Source: Duganella sp. CF458 (GTDB lineage: Bacteria > Pseudomonadota > Gammaproteobacteria > Burkholderiales > Burkholderiaceae_D). Taken from it: DNA of 64,000 nucleotides. The stretch is from contig NZ_FOOF01000017.1 of assembly GCF_900113115.1 (NCBI RefSeq), positions 62,001 through 126,000 of the forward strand, given 5' to 3'. The notes below the pieces were generated by a model, which worked only from the letters and a program-made list of their open reading frames with translations, was not told the origin of the DNA and did no database searches. Position numbers and translations under genes: made by a program. Of this stretch, positions 16,448 through 24,711 are shown piece by piece. The number at the start of each line of letters is the position of its first letter. Positions within the stretch are counted from its first letter, which is position 1.

Positions 16448-17613
16448 ATCTTCAACTCCTTGGCCAGCTGGCGGTTATAGCGGTCCAACTCCCGTTTGCC
16501 GAAACCCGCGTCGCGACGCAGGTTGCGGCGCAGGCCTTCCAGGCTGCCCAGTTGCTGCGCCACCTCGCCGGCGCGCAGCAGTGCCTGGTCGCGCTGGCCG
16601 GCGTCGGCCAGTGCAAGGTCCAGCATGAGGGCATTCAGGTAGTCGCGCACGCCGTCGTCGACAGCCTCGGCGCCGAAGAACTCGGGTGCCATCGTTGGTT
16701 CTGTTTCCCGCCAGTCGGGGAACATCATGCGCACCTGCGCCAGCACCGTTTCGCTCGCGAGTCCGGTACCGTCCAGGAAATAGGCGAGGAAGCCGCGCGT
16801 CATCTCCTGCATGCTTGCCTGCCCCGGCAAGTCCAGTTGCGGCAGCGACAAGCGGCCATGCAGGCGCGAATCGATCCAGCGGTCCAGGTCCGCCGCCCCT
16901 TCCCACCATAGCGACAACGCCCGCGCGCGGATGAAGGTCTCCGGATGGCTGTGCGCCGTGCTGGCGCCGGCCTGGCTCGATTCGATCTCGCTGGCCTGCC
17001 GCAGGTAGGCTGCCGGATCGACGCTGCCGATGCCGGTTTGAACCTTGACCAGCGTCGACACCGCCGGCCCCACGGCTCCCGCCGCAATGGCGCCGCCGCG
17101 GTCGGCAAACAGCTCCGTATGCAGGGCAAACCGGCGGTAGGTCTCACGCAGGCTGGCGCTGGCGCTGGGCGAGGCCAGCGCGTCGGCGAGAATGCGGTCG
17201 GCGACCAGGAAGCTGCCATCGTCCTGCGACCAGAGCACGTAATGCGCCAGTTCATGCCCGAACAGTGCCAGCAACTCGTCCTGCGACAGGCGCTCCAGCA
17301 CCGGCCCCTGCAAGACGATGTGCACCTCGTCCGGCACGAACACCAGCGCGGCGTTCATTTCCTGTCCCGGCGACTGGTACAGCGTGGCCGGCGCCAGGAT
17401 ACCCAGCCTGACCATGGCTTGCGCCAAAGTCTGGTGCACGCCGGCGTGGCTTTGCTCTTCGATACGGTAAGTGTCGCGCAACAGCAGCGCGCGCAGCGAT
17501 TCGCGGTGTTCCTCATCGGAACGGCGCTCGCTGGCCCAACGCCATACGTCAGGTTCGTGGCGGCGCAGGTGGTCGACCACCTTCGCGTGATAGGCCAGGG
17601 GCTGCAGTTCCAT
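16444..17613 (-). CDS. Cytoplasmic M48-type zinc metallopeptidase coupled to the giant helicase
   Basis: A 389-residue protein without signal peptide or clear membrane helix. The gluzincin motif HELAH is at residues 120-124 (FGHELAHYVL), and a plausible third ligand lies in ELFAD (Glu167-Asp171), the M48 arrangement. Most M48 enzymes (HtpX, Oma1) are membrane-bound, so a soluble form is unusual. The C-terminal 150 residues are helical and unassigned, ending in basic RYNRQLAKELKI. A GGGGAAA Shine-Dalgarno follows the M16 stop, 10 nt upstream. Its stop overlaps the helicase start as ATGA. The tight coupling suggests it works with the helicase, perhaps as an activated protease in a defence response (inference). 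Confidence 0.85.
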   Translation of the reverse strand: MELQPLAYHAKVVDHLRRHEPDVWRWASERRSDEEHRESLRALLLRDTYRIEEQSHAGVHQTLAQAMVRLGILAPATLYQSPGQEMNAALVFVPDEVHIVLQGPVLERLSQDELLALFGHELAHYVLWSQDDGSFLVADRILADALASPSASASLRETYRRFALHTELFADRGGAIAAGAVGPAVSTLVKVQTGIGSVDPAAYLRQASEIESSQAGASTAHSHPETFIRARALSLWWEGAADLDRWIDSRLHGRLSLPQLDLPGQASMQEMTRGFLAYFLDGTGLASETVLAQVRMMFPDWRETEPTMAPEFFGAEAVDDGVRDYLNALMLDLALADAGQRDQALLRAGEVAQQLGSLEGLRRNLRRDAGFGKRELDRYNRQLAKELKI

Positions 17614-17622
17614 GCTTTCCCC

Positions 17623-20316
17623 TTAGCGCTTGGCCTTGGCGGCGTCGCTGGCGATCACCACGGACAGCTTGGCAGGATCGATATGCTTGCGGAAGGCTGC
17701 GCTCACCTGTTCCGCGGTCAAGGCCTTCAGCTTCGCTTCATACTCCTTGCTCCAAGCGAAGGTGCGGTCCAGGTAGCGGAAGTGCGACCAGGCGCCTGCC
17801 ACCACGTCGTCCTTCGAGCGGTTCTGCACGCGTTGCTGCATCAGTCCGGACTTGGCGCCCGCCACTTCGGCGGCGGTAAAGCCGCTCTTCACCGCACGCT
17901 GCAGTTCCTGGCGGATTGCAGCTTCCAGCTTGACCATGTTCTGCGGGGCGGCAATGGCTTCAACCGTGAAGCCGCCCGCATCGTCACGGTCACCCGCATC
18001 GAGCGAGGAGCCGCCGCCATAAGACAAGCCTTCCTTCTGGCGGATCCGGTCCATCAGGCGCGATTTCAGGCCTCCGTTGCCGAAGATGTAGTTCGCCAAC
18101 TCCAGGGCCGGGTAGTCCGCATCGTCCGTGCGCAGCGGGATATTGATGCGCGCCGCAAACATGCCGTTCTCCTTGTCCGGCGCATCCAGCGTGATGCGGG
18201 TCGCGGCCTTGTCGACGTGTTTGTCCAGGATCGGCGCATAAGCGGCCTTGCTTTGCCAGCCGGCCAGCTCCTGGCCCACCACTTGGAGCAGTTGCGCCTT
18301 GTCGAAATCACCCACCACCGACAGCTCGCCGCGCGAAGTGCCGTAGAACTCGGCGTGGTAGGCTTTCACGTCCGCCAGCTTCATCGACTTGACCGCCTCG
18401 ATCTGTTCATCGAGCGTCATCACGCTGCGCGGATCGCCCTTCGGCCAATGATCGAAGTACTCGGCCAGCGAACGGCCGGCCATGGCCTGCGGGTCGTTGC
18501 GGGAAGCTTCGATGGCAACGAGCCATTGCTGGCGCATCTGCTCGAATTCCGTCTCCGGGAAAGAAGCATCCTTCAACACGTGCATCACCAGGCGCAGCGC
18601 ATCGGACAGGTGCTCGCGCGTCGTCTCGAAGTGATACAGGCTGCCGGTCATCTTCAGCTTCGACATCGCATCGGCCAGCTGCGCGCGCGAATACTTGCCG
18701 GTGCCGCGCGCCAGCATCTGGTCCGCCGCCGCCGACAGTATCTGCTTGCCGAATTGGTTCTTTTCATCGCCCCAGTGCAGGCGCATATCGACTGCCACGG
18801 TCTCGCCGCGATTCTTCTTCGGCAGCAGCGCCAGTTTCAGGCCGCCGATTTCCTTGAGCTCCGTGCGCGCCATGATGTTGTCCTGGCTCGGGTCGAAGTT
18901 CTCGGAAGTCAGTGCGCTGGCCTTGCCCTGGTAATCCTTCAGCAGTTCGGCCGCCGTCGGCGAGGCGCCGATCTCCGCCCGTTGCGGCGTATCGTCCGGC
19001 ACGAAAATACCGACCGTGCGGTTGTCGCGCTTCATGTAACGCCCCGCCGCTTCCGCAACCTGTGCGGAGGTGATCGCAGCGAGCCCGTCGCGTCCCTGGA
19101 ACAGCAGTCGCCAATCGCCCAGCGCGATATGCTCGCTCAATGCCACGCCTACCTGCTGCGGATTGTTCAGCGCCTTCTCGATCGCGTTGCTGTACTCGCG
19201 GCGGGTGCGCTCCATTTCCTCTTCGCTCGGCGGCGCCTTGGCAAAGCCCTCCACCGCCGCGATCAGTTCATCGCGCACCGGCGCGATCGGCTGGCCCATC
19301 TTCACCACCGCGCCGAATACTTGCAGGCTTGGGGCGAAGCCGGGCTGGCTCATGGCGAACACCTGGGCCGCCTTGCCGCTTTCCACCAGCTGCTTATGCA
19401 GGCGGCCGTTTGGCGTATCGCCCAGCACCTGTCCCATGAAGGCCAGCGGATCGGCATCGTGATGCAGGCCCGATGGAATCTTGTAGCCCACCAGGACGAT
19501 CTGCACGTCGCCCTTGCGATGCACCGCATACTGGCGCTCGCCGTCCTGCGTCGGCTCCACGGTCCAGAACTGCGGCAGCTTGCGCTTCGGTTTTGGAATC
19601 GCGCCGAAGGTCTTGCTGATCCAGGCCAGCGTCTGCGAAGCATCGAACTTGCCAGCCACCAGCAGTACCGCGTTGTCCGGCTGGTAGTAGGTGCGGTAGA
19701 AAGCCTGCAGGTTCTCGATCCTGACGTTCTCGATATCGCTGCGGTTGCCGATGGTGGAACGGCCGTAGCTGTGCCAGTCGTAGGCGACGCTTTCCAGGCG
19801 CTTGTACAGCACTTCGAACGGACTGTTCTCGCCGCTCTCGTACTCGTTGCGCACCACGGTCATTTCCGAATCCAGGTCTTTCTTCGCGATGAAGGACCTG
19901 GTCATGCGCTCGGCTTCCATGTCCAGCGCCCACTTCAGGTTTTCCGGACTGGCCTGGAAAACTTCGTAGTAGTTGGTGCGGTCCAGCGACGTGGTGCCGT
20001 TGAACTCCATGCCGCGCTCGGAGAACTGCTGCGGAATATTGCGGTGCTTTGGCGCGCCCTTGAACATCAAATGCTCCAGCAAGTGCGCCATGCCCGTCTC
20101 GCCATAGTTTTCATGGCGTGAGCCGACCAGGTAGGTGACATTGACGGTCACCGTCGGCTTCGACGCATCCGGGAACAGCAGGACTTTGAGCCCGTTGGGC
20201 AGGCGGTATTCGGTGATGCCTTCGACGGAAGGACCCTTGGCAACGCCGGCGGGCAAGGTCTGGGCAAGAGCGGAAGAAGCGGTCAGCAGCAGCGCTGCGA
20301 CATATCGGATTTGCAT
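17623..20316 (-). CDS. Periplasmic M16 (pitrilysin-family) zinc peptidase
   Basis: An 897-residue two-repeat M16 peptidase with signal peptide MQIRYVAALLLTASSALAQ. The inverted zinc motif HLLEH is at residues 78-82 (GMAHLLEHLMFKG), with the distal Glu in the VVRNEYESGEN segment. The second half (from about residue 480) is the inactive partner domain (NIPLRTDDADYPALELANYIFGNGG is its late signature), together forming the clamshell chamber that degrades peptides. The family is widespread and usually housekeeping. Here it ends 9 nt before the M48 gene on the same strand, so the two zinc peptidases and the giant helicase probably share transcripts, whether or not they share a function. Confidence 0.9.
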   Translation of the reverse strand: MQIRYVAALLLTASSALAQTLPAGVAKGPSVEGITEYRLPNGLKVLLFPDASKPTVTVNVTYLVGSRHENYGETGMAHLLEHLMFKGAPKHRNIPQQFSERGMEFNGTTSLDRTNYYEVFQASPENLKWALDMEAERMTRSFIAKKDLDSEMTVVRNEYESGENSPFEVLYKRLESVAYDWHSYGRSTIGNRSDIENVRIENLQAFYRTYYQPDNAVLLVAGKFDASQTLAWISKTFGAIPKPKRKLPQFWTVEPTQDGERQYAVHRKGDVQIVLVGYKIPSGLHHDADPLAFMGQVLGDTPNGRLHKQLVESGKAAQVFAMSQPGFAPSLQVFGAVVKMGQPIAPVRDELIAAVEGFAKAPPSEEEMERTRREYSNAIEKALNNPQQVGVALSEHIALGDWRLLFQGRDGLAAITSAQVAEAAGRYMKRDNRTVGIFVPDDTPQRAEIGASPTAAELLKDYQGKASALTSENFDPSQDNIMARTELKEIGGLKLALLPKKNRGETVAVDMRLHWGDEKNQFGKQILSAAADQMLARGTGKYSRAQLADAMSKLKMTGSLYHFETTREHLSDALRLVMHVLKDASFPETEFEQMRQQWLVAIEASRNDPQAMAGRSLAEYFDHWPKGDPRSVMTLDEQIEAVKSMKLADVKAYHAEFYGTSRGELSVVGDFDKAQLLQVVGQELAGWQSKAAYAPILDKHVDKAATRITLDAPDKENGMFAARINIPLRTDDADYPALELANYIFGNGGLKSRLMDRIRQKEGLSYGGGSSLDAGDRDDAGGFTVEAIAAPQNMVKLEAAIRQELQRAVKSGFTAAEVAGAKSGLMQQRVQNRSKDDVVAGAWSHFRYLDRTFAWSKEYEAKLKALTAEQVSAAFRKHIDPAKLSVVIASDAAKAKR

Positions 20317-20354
20317 GGGGTTCTGCTCATGTTGGCAAAACCCTATCCTACCAC

Positions 20355-20660
20355 TTAGGACTTTTCGTCAGGTAGCAGGCAAGCCTCGACGACCTGCAAC
20401 TTATTGTCTTTGGCGAACTCTTTAACGAAGTTATAAGCCATCGGCTGGATTTCGCGCAGGCCTTCGTTGACGACGACCGCTTTGATGCCATTGACGACGG
20501 TCGGGGTGACGTAAGGCGAGAACTGCAGGTGGGCATGGCGGCCGCCGGAGCCTTCCGGGCGGAAGCACGCCAGTACACCGGCCAGTCGTTCCGCCCAGTC
20601 GCTTGGACGGAATTGTTTGCCGTCGGTGGTAAGCCCAAGAATGAAGAACTCGCTGGCCAT
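20355..20660 (-). CDS. DUF3579 protein
   Basis: A 101-residue protein with the DUF3579 pattern (FFILGLTTDGKQFRPSDWAERL, FSPYVTPTVVNGIKAVVV, EIQPMAYNFVKEFA). The family is small, soluble and typical of betaproteobacteria; its role is unknown. It starts about 36 nt after a TATAAT-like -10 (20696-20701) and ends 38 nt before the M16 gene, so it may be the first gene of the unit running into the peptidases. Confidence 0.85.
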   Translation of the reverse strand: MASEFFILGLTTDGKQFRPSDWAERLAGVLACFRPEGSGGRHAHLQFSPYVTPTVVNGIKAVVVNEGLREIQPMAYNFVKEFAKDNKLQVVEACLLPDEKS

Positions 20661-20695
20661 ATACCTGAAACCCAGTTGCTGTGAGGAACCCCAGT

Positions 20696-20701
20696 ATTAT
20701 A
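20696..20701 (-). promoter_or_regulatory. Candidate -10 element upstream of the DUF3579 gene
   Basis: The minus strand reads TATAAT here, 36 bases before the DUF3579 start, inside an 82-nt gap after the CobD/CbiB-like gene. No good -35 is seen at 16-18 nt, so this is a weak or activator-dependent promoter call. It is the only promoter-like site I see on the minus strand between 21702 and the giant helicase. Confidence 0.4.
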
Positions 20702-20742
20702 TCTTATAGAAGACTTGAACGGGGCTCCGGGTTCAGGTCATT

Positions 20743-21702
20743 TTAGCCGAGCCACACCGCTCCGGACAGCAACAGCAGCAACATCATCCACAGCAGCAGC
20801 GCGCGCCATACCAGGCCGACCGTGCTTTGCAGGGCGCGCGCACCCGGCTCATCGCCCGGCAACTGGTCCACTTCCATGTCGCTGATGTCGACCGTCGCCG
20901 CATCGGATGGAATGATCTTGGCCGCGTTTTCGTTCGGCGTCCCCAGGCGCACCCCCATGGCGCCGCCGCCGGCCGACAGGATGATGCCGATCGCCTCGTC
21001 CTTCCAGCGATGGGCGAAATTACGCCAGGCATAGATCGCATCTTCGAAATTGCCGACCACCGCGAAGGCCACGGCAGTCAGGCGCGCCGGAATCCAGTCG
21101 ATCCAGTAGAAAGCCTTGGCGGCAAAAATGCCGAACGCTTCCTGGCGCATATGCTCAGGCTCATTCCAGGCACGGGCCAGGTATTCGGACACGCGGTACA
21201 GGATCGCGCCGCACGGGCCGAGCGGCATCAGGAACCAGAAGAACACGCCGAATACATTGCGGTGGGTGGTGACCAGCGCCTTCTCCACGGCAATGCGCGA
21301 AATCTCGCTCACTTCCATGCCCACGGTATCGATCTTGCACCACTCTGCCAGCAGCGCACGGGCCTGGCTTTCATCGCCCGCGCTCAGCGCCAGCTGGATC
21401 GAGGTGAAGTAATGGCTGTAGTGGCGGAAGCCCAGTGTCAGGTAGACGATCAGCACGTTCCAGGCAAAGGCCGCCAGCACCAGGTTGTAGCGCAACAGCA
21501 GCCAGTAGACCAGGCCGGCCGGCAGCGTCAGTGCCCCCATCAGCAGGAACCAGCCTATGCGGCCGTGGCTCGCATGCCCGGCATTGAACCACTGCTCCAT
21601 GCGCACGGCCAGGCGCTTGAATTCCGCCCAGATCGGGTTGTCCGCTCGCAGGGGCTTCAGTTGCTCAAACAGCAAGGCCACGAGAATGGAGAGAAAAGTC
21701 AT
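20743..21702 (-). CDS. CobD/CbiB-family inner-membrane protein
   Basis: A 319-residue membrane protein with several hydrophobic segments and the CbiB/CobD-like core (IPARLTAVAFAVVGNFEDAIYAW, then LSAGGGAMGVRLG). True CbiB attaches the aminopropanol arm of cobalamin, but this short version sits outside any cobalamin gene cluster, as the CobD/CbiB-family proteins of many betaproteobacteria do, and its substrate is not known. It lies between the Nudix gene and DUF3579 on the same strand, with a C-terminal anchor (LLLWMMLLLLLSGAVWLG). Confidence 0.8.
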   Translation of the reverse strand: MTFLSILVALLFEQLKPLRADNPIWAEFKRLAVRMEQWFNAGHASHGRIGWFLLMGALTLPAGLVYWLLLRYNLVLAAFAWNVLIVYLTLGFRHYSHYFTSIQLALSAGDESQARALLAEWCKIDTVGMEVSEISRIAVEKALVTTHRNVFGVFFWFLMPLGPCGAILYRVSEYLARAWNEPEHMRQEAFGIFAAKAFYWIDWIPARLTAVAFAVVGNFEDAIYAWRNFAHRWKDEAIGIILSAGGGAMGVRLGTPNENAAKIIPSDAATVDISDMEVDQLPGDEPGARALQSTVGLVWRALLLWMMLLLLLSGAVWLG

Positions 21703-21746
21703 CTAAATCCTTTGATTAGCAGTACCACAATGCCCGCTACGATAGC

Positions 21747-22418
21747 TTATGCGCGCAAGAAATGAAACAGGTTGCGCAGCATGCCGGCCGTTGCGCCCCA
21801 GATAAAATAGTTCTGGTATGGCATTGCGTAAAAAGTGCGGCGCCCGCTCGGCAGTTCAGCCGCCAGGCGCTGGTGGTTGGCGCCATCCATCAGGAACTGG
21901 AACGGCACCTCGAAGATCTCCGCCACCTCGAACGGGTCGGCCTTCATGTCGAACGGCGGCGTTACCAGGCCGACCACCGGCGTCACGGCATAGCCGGTGC
22001 CGGTGTAATACAAAGGCAGGGTGCCGATCACGTCGATATGGCGGCGATCCAGGCCGATCTCCTCCTCCGTTTCGCGCAAGGCGGTGTCGATCGCATCGGC
22101 ATCGGTCGGCTCTGCGCGGCCGCCGGGGAACGCCACCTGCCCCGCGTGGTCGTTCAAGTGCGCGGTGCGCATCGTCAGCAGCAGGTACAGGCCATCCTCG
22201 CGCAGCACCAGGGGCACCAGCACCGCAGCCGGTGTGGGTTCTCCGCGATGCACGCCAAGCGCAGACTCGGACGGTTCGGGGGTCCATTCGGGCGGGGCGG
22301 CAAAGCGCTGGCGCAGCCAGTCCGGCGCAAGATGCTCCAGCAGCACGGCGGCTTCGCCGGCAATCGCTTCAATCGGCAACTGGGTCGGGTCGAAAGGTGT
22401 TTTGGCCATAGGCGGCAT
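21747..22418 (-). CDS. Nudix CoA pyrophosphatase
   Basis: A 223-residue Nudix hydrolase of the CoA-diphosphatase (NudL) type, which cleaves CoA to 4'-phosphopantetheine and 3',5'-ADP. The Nudix box is complete in the stretch GGRAEPTDADAIDTALRETE followed by EEIGL, and the CoA-specific lead-in LLTMRTAHLNDHAGQVAFPGG precedes it. Two starts are possible, ATG 22418 (MPPMAK) and ATG 22409 (MAK); neither has a clear Shine-Dalgarno. It lies downstream of the rplS terminator. Confidence 0.88.
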   Translation of the reverse strand: MPPMAKTPFDPTQLPIEAIAGEAAVLLEHLAPDWLRQRFAAPPEWTPEPSESALGVHRGEPTPAAVLVPLVLREDGLYLLLTMRTAHLNDHAGQVAFPGGRAEPTDADAIDTALRETEEEIGLDRRHIDVIGTLPLYYTGTGYAVTPVVGLVTPPFDMKADPFEVAEIFEVPFQFLMDGANHQRLAAELPSGRRTFYAMPYQNYFIWGATAGMLRNLFHFLRA

Positions 22419-22430
22419 TGTACCAAGCTG

Positions 22431-22460
22431 AAAAAAAAGGACGCCCGAAGGCGTCCTTTT
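22431..22460. terminator. Bidirectional Rho-independent terminator after rplS
   Basis: A perfect 7-bp stem GGACGCC/GGCGTCC (22439-22445 with 22450-22456) with a CGAA/TTCG tetraloop is flanked by eight A on the left and four T on the right. Read on the minus strand it ends in eight T, 23 nt after the rplS stop, and closes the S16-RimM-TrmD-L19 operon. Confidence 0.9.
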
Positions 22461-22483
22461 CGAATCCGATACCGGGGTATGGA

Positions 22484-22864
22484 TTACGCTGCGGTTGCCG
22501 CAACTTTGCGGTTTGGCAGTTTTTCCTTGATACGTGCGGATTTGCCCGAACGCTCGCGCAGGTAGTACAGCTTGGCGCGGCGAACGTCACCACGACGCTT
22601 CACTTCGATCGAAGCGATCAGTGGGGAGTACAGCTGGAAGGTACGCTCAACGCCTTCGCCGGACGAGATCTTACGAACGATGAAGTTCGAGTTCAGGCCA
22701 CGGTTGCGACGGGCGATAACGACGCCTTCGTAAGCCTGGGCGCGCTTGCGGGTGCCTTCGACTACGTTGACGTTGACGATCACGGTGTCGCCAGGGGCGA
22801 ACTCAGGGATGTTCTTGCCCAGGCGAGCGATTTCTTCTTGTTCCAGTTGCTGGATCAGGTTCAT
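22484..22864 (-). CDS. rplS: 50S ribosomal protein L19
   Basis: A 126-residue protein matching L19 throughout (MNLIQQLEQEEI start, FAPGDTVIVNVNVVEGTRKR, YEGVVIARRNRGLNSNF, KLYYLRERSGKSARIKE). It is the last gene of the rpsP-rimM-trmD-rplS operon. The ATG at 22864 is the family start; the frame is open upstream but antisense-like. The 103-nt spacer after trmD holds a perfect hairpin GGCAGGC/GCCTGCC (22932-22950), a possible site of mRNA processing or differential expression. Confidence 0.98.
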   Translation of the reverse strand: MNLIQQLEQEEIARLGKNIPEFAPGDTVIVNVNVVEGTRKRAQAYEGVVIARRNRGLNSNFIVRKISSGEGVERTFQLYSPLIASIEVKRRGDVRRAKLYYLRERSGKSARIKEKLPNRKVAATAA

Positions 22865-22967
22865 TTTAAAACTCCTATTACCATCTTGCCGGCGCCAAAA
22901 AGATGCCCGGTAGAGGATGGGGTTGAAACACGGCAGGCAACATGCCTGCCACGGTACTGCAACGGGT

Positions 22968-23714
22968 TTACAAACCCGCCAAAAACTTTTCGTCCTTCTT
23001 CGAGAGCAGGCCGGCTTCGCGGGCCTTTGCCAGCAGGTCGGGCCGCTTGCGCGCCGTCGCTTCCAGCATGCGCTCACGGCGCCACTTCTCGATCTCGGCG
23101 TGGTTGCCGCCCAAAAGCACCGGGGGCACGGCCTCGCCTTCGTAAATCTCCGGCCGCGTATAGTGCGGCGAATCCAGCAAGCCGTTGACGAAACTGTCTT
23201 CGACTGCGGAAGCATCGGTATTCAACACGCCTGGCAGCTGGCGCACCACGGCATCCATCAGGGCCATGGCAGGCAGTTCGCCGCCCGACAGCACGAAATC
23301 GCCAAGGCTGATTTCTTCGTCGATGCAACGGTCCAGCAAACGCTGGTCCACCGCCTCGTACCGGCCGCACAGGATCACGAGGCCGGGTTCCTGCTTCAAC
23401 TGCATCACGCGTTCATGCGCCAGCTGCTTGCCCTGCGGCGACATGTACACCACGCGCGGCGCCGGCAGGCCGGAAACCACCTGGCGCTGCTTGGCGGCCG
23501 CGATGGTCTGCTCCAGCGGCTTGGCCAGCATCACCATCCCCGGGCCGCCGCCATAAGGGCGGTCATCCACGGTGCGGTGATTGTCGGTGGTGAAATCGCG
23601 TGGATTCCACAACGACAGGCCCCAGCGCTTCTGCTCGAACGCACGGCGGGTTACGCCGGACTGCGTCAAGGCAGCGAACATCTCAGGGAACAGGCTAATG
23701 ACGTCGAATTGCAT
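22968..23714 (-). CDS. trmD: tRNA (guanine37-N1)-methyltransferase
   Basis: A 248-residue SPOUT methyltransferase that makes m1G37 in tRNAs reading CNN and GGG codons and so prevents frameshifting. Hallmarks are MQFDVISLFPEMF at the start, DDRPYGGGPGMVM (knot region), VILCGRYEAVDQR and SLGDFVLSGGELPAM. It lies 14 nt after rimM in the canonical order. Confidence 0.98.
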   Translation of the reverse strand: MQFDVISLFPEMFAALTQSGVTRRAFEQKRWGLSLWNPRDFTTDNHRTVDDRPYGGGPGMVMLAKPLEQTIAAAKQRQVVSGLPAPRVVYMSPQGKQLAHERVMQLKQEPGLVILCGRYEAVDQRLLDRCIDEEISLGDFVLSGGELPAMALMDAVVRQLPGVLNTDASAVEDSFVNGLLDSPHYTRPEIYEGEAVPPVLLGGNHAEIEKWRRERMLEATARKRPDLLAKAREAGLLSKKDEKFLAGL

Positions 23715-23728
23715 GGTGCGGTTCCGGA

Positions 23729-24271
23729 TTAGTAATCCAGGCCCCAGTCCACGATGATCAGCTTCGCGTCCTTGTCCACCTTGATAACAAACTGGCTTAC
23801 AAATGGGATCAGGCGCTCTTGCGCCTTGCCATCAGCCTGGTACTCGACGCGCAGGATGGATTGTGGCCCATTGCTCATCATGTCCGCGACTGTTCCAAGG
23901 CTTTCGCCCTGTTGATTCTCAACTGCCAGGCCGAGCAAGTCGCCCCAGTAGTATTCATCCTCTTGCAGCTGCGGGAAGTCGGCACGCGCCACGAAAACGC
24001 CAGCGCCTTTCAGCGCCTCTGCTTCGTTCCGGTCCGTCATCCCGACGATAGTGGTGACGACGTCGCCACCATGCAGCTTAGCCCGCTTGACTTCGACGTC
24101 ACGCAGGCTTGGCTTGTCGAGCCACCAGGTGGTGGCATGCAGCAGCGCATCTGCTTCGGAGTTGAAGGGCCGGACACGGACCCCGCCAGTGATGCCATAG
24201 GCACCGAAAACAAAGCCAACCTGAACCAGGTCAGCCGGGGCTTGCACCCCAGATGCGGTCTTGCTGCTCAA
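23729..24271 (-). CDS. rimM: 16S rRNA processing protein RimM
   Basis: A 180-residue two-domain RimM, which binds S19 and helps mature the 30S head. It shows the N-terminal VGFVFGAYGITGGVRVRPF signature and a C-terminal PRC-barrel (DEYYWGDLLGLAVEN, LIPFVSQFVIKVDKDAKLI, VDWGLDY). It starts 8 nt after rpsP and ends 14 nt before trmD. Confidence 0.97.
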   Translation of the reverse strand: MSSKTASGVQAPADLVQVGFVFGAYGITGGVRVRPFNSEADALLHATTWWLDKPSLRDVEVKRAKLHGGDVVTTIVGMTDRNEAEALKGAGVFVARADFPQLQEDEYYWGDLLGLAVENQQGESLGTVADMMSNGPQSILRVEYQADGKAQERLIPFVSQFVIKVDKDAKLIIVDWGLDY

Positions 24272-24279
24272 AGCTTGAA

Positions 24280-24525
24280 TTAAGCTGCTTTCTGGGTAGC
24301 AACCAGCTTGGCAACAGCTGGGGACAGCTGCGCGCCAACGCCTTGCCAGTAAGCCAGACGGTCAGCAGCAACGCGGAAGGTTTCTGCTTGGCCGGTAGCC
24401 ATTGGGTTGAAGAAGCCGATACGTTCTACGAAACGGCCGTCACGACGATTGCGGGAATCGGTTGCAACGATGTTGTAGAAAGGACGCTTCTTGGCGCCAC
24501 CACGAGCTAAACGAATAACGACCAT
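24280..24525 (-). CDS. rpsP: 30S ribosomal protein S16
   Basis: An 81-residue S16 (MVVIRLARGGAKKRPFYNIV, RRDGRFVERIGFFNPMA, LAYWQGVGAQLSPAV). It is the first gene of the operon and lies 35-40 nt after a strong sigma-70-type promoter. Confidence 0.98.
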   Translation of the reverse strand: MVVIRLARGGAKKRPFYNIVATDSRNRRDGRFVERIGFFNPMATGQAETFRVAADRLAYWQGVGAQLSPAVAKLVATQKAA

Positions 24526-24566
24526 AATAATTCCAAAAAAGTGTGCTGAGTCGGAAAAAGCCGCAA

Positions 24567-24596
24567 ATTATAGCGCGCTTTAACTCCAACCGGCAA
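24567..24596 (-). promoter_or_regulatory. Sigma-70 promoter of the rpsP operon
   Basis: On the minus strand TTGCCG (24596-24591) is followed by an 18-nt spacer and a perfect TATAAT (24572-24567). The expected transcript start near 24560 leaves a leader of about 35 nt before the rpsP ATG. The gap is otherwise featureless. Confidence 0.8.
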
Positions 24597-24711
24597 GATT
24601 AATCAAATTGGTGGGGAATTGGACAATCCGGGATTATCCCCCGAACTGGCCTCGGCGGCAACAGCTTTGTTGTGCGATACTGCCGGTTTTTCGGACTTAT
24701 CGGCAGCAATC

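Noticed and set aside
16945..20121. A 1058-codon open frame on the plus strand opposite the M16 peptidase gene
   Set aside because: It is antisense to a well supported gene with a signal peptide and HxxEH motif. Its translation is Arg/His/Gln-rich without family motifs, as expected from GC-rich codon bias.
22865..23215. N-terminal extension of L19 by 117 residues
   Set aside because: It overlaps trmD in another frame, while L19 has a fixed family start at MNLIQQLEQEEI.
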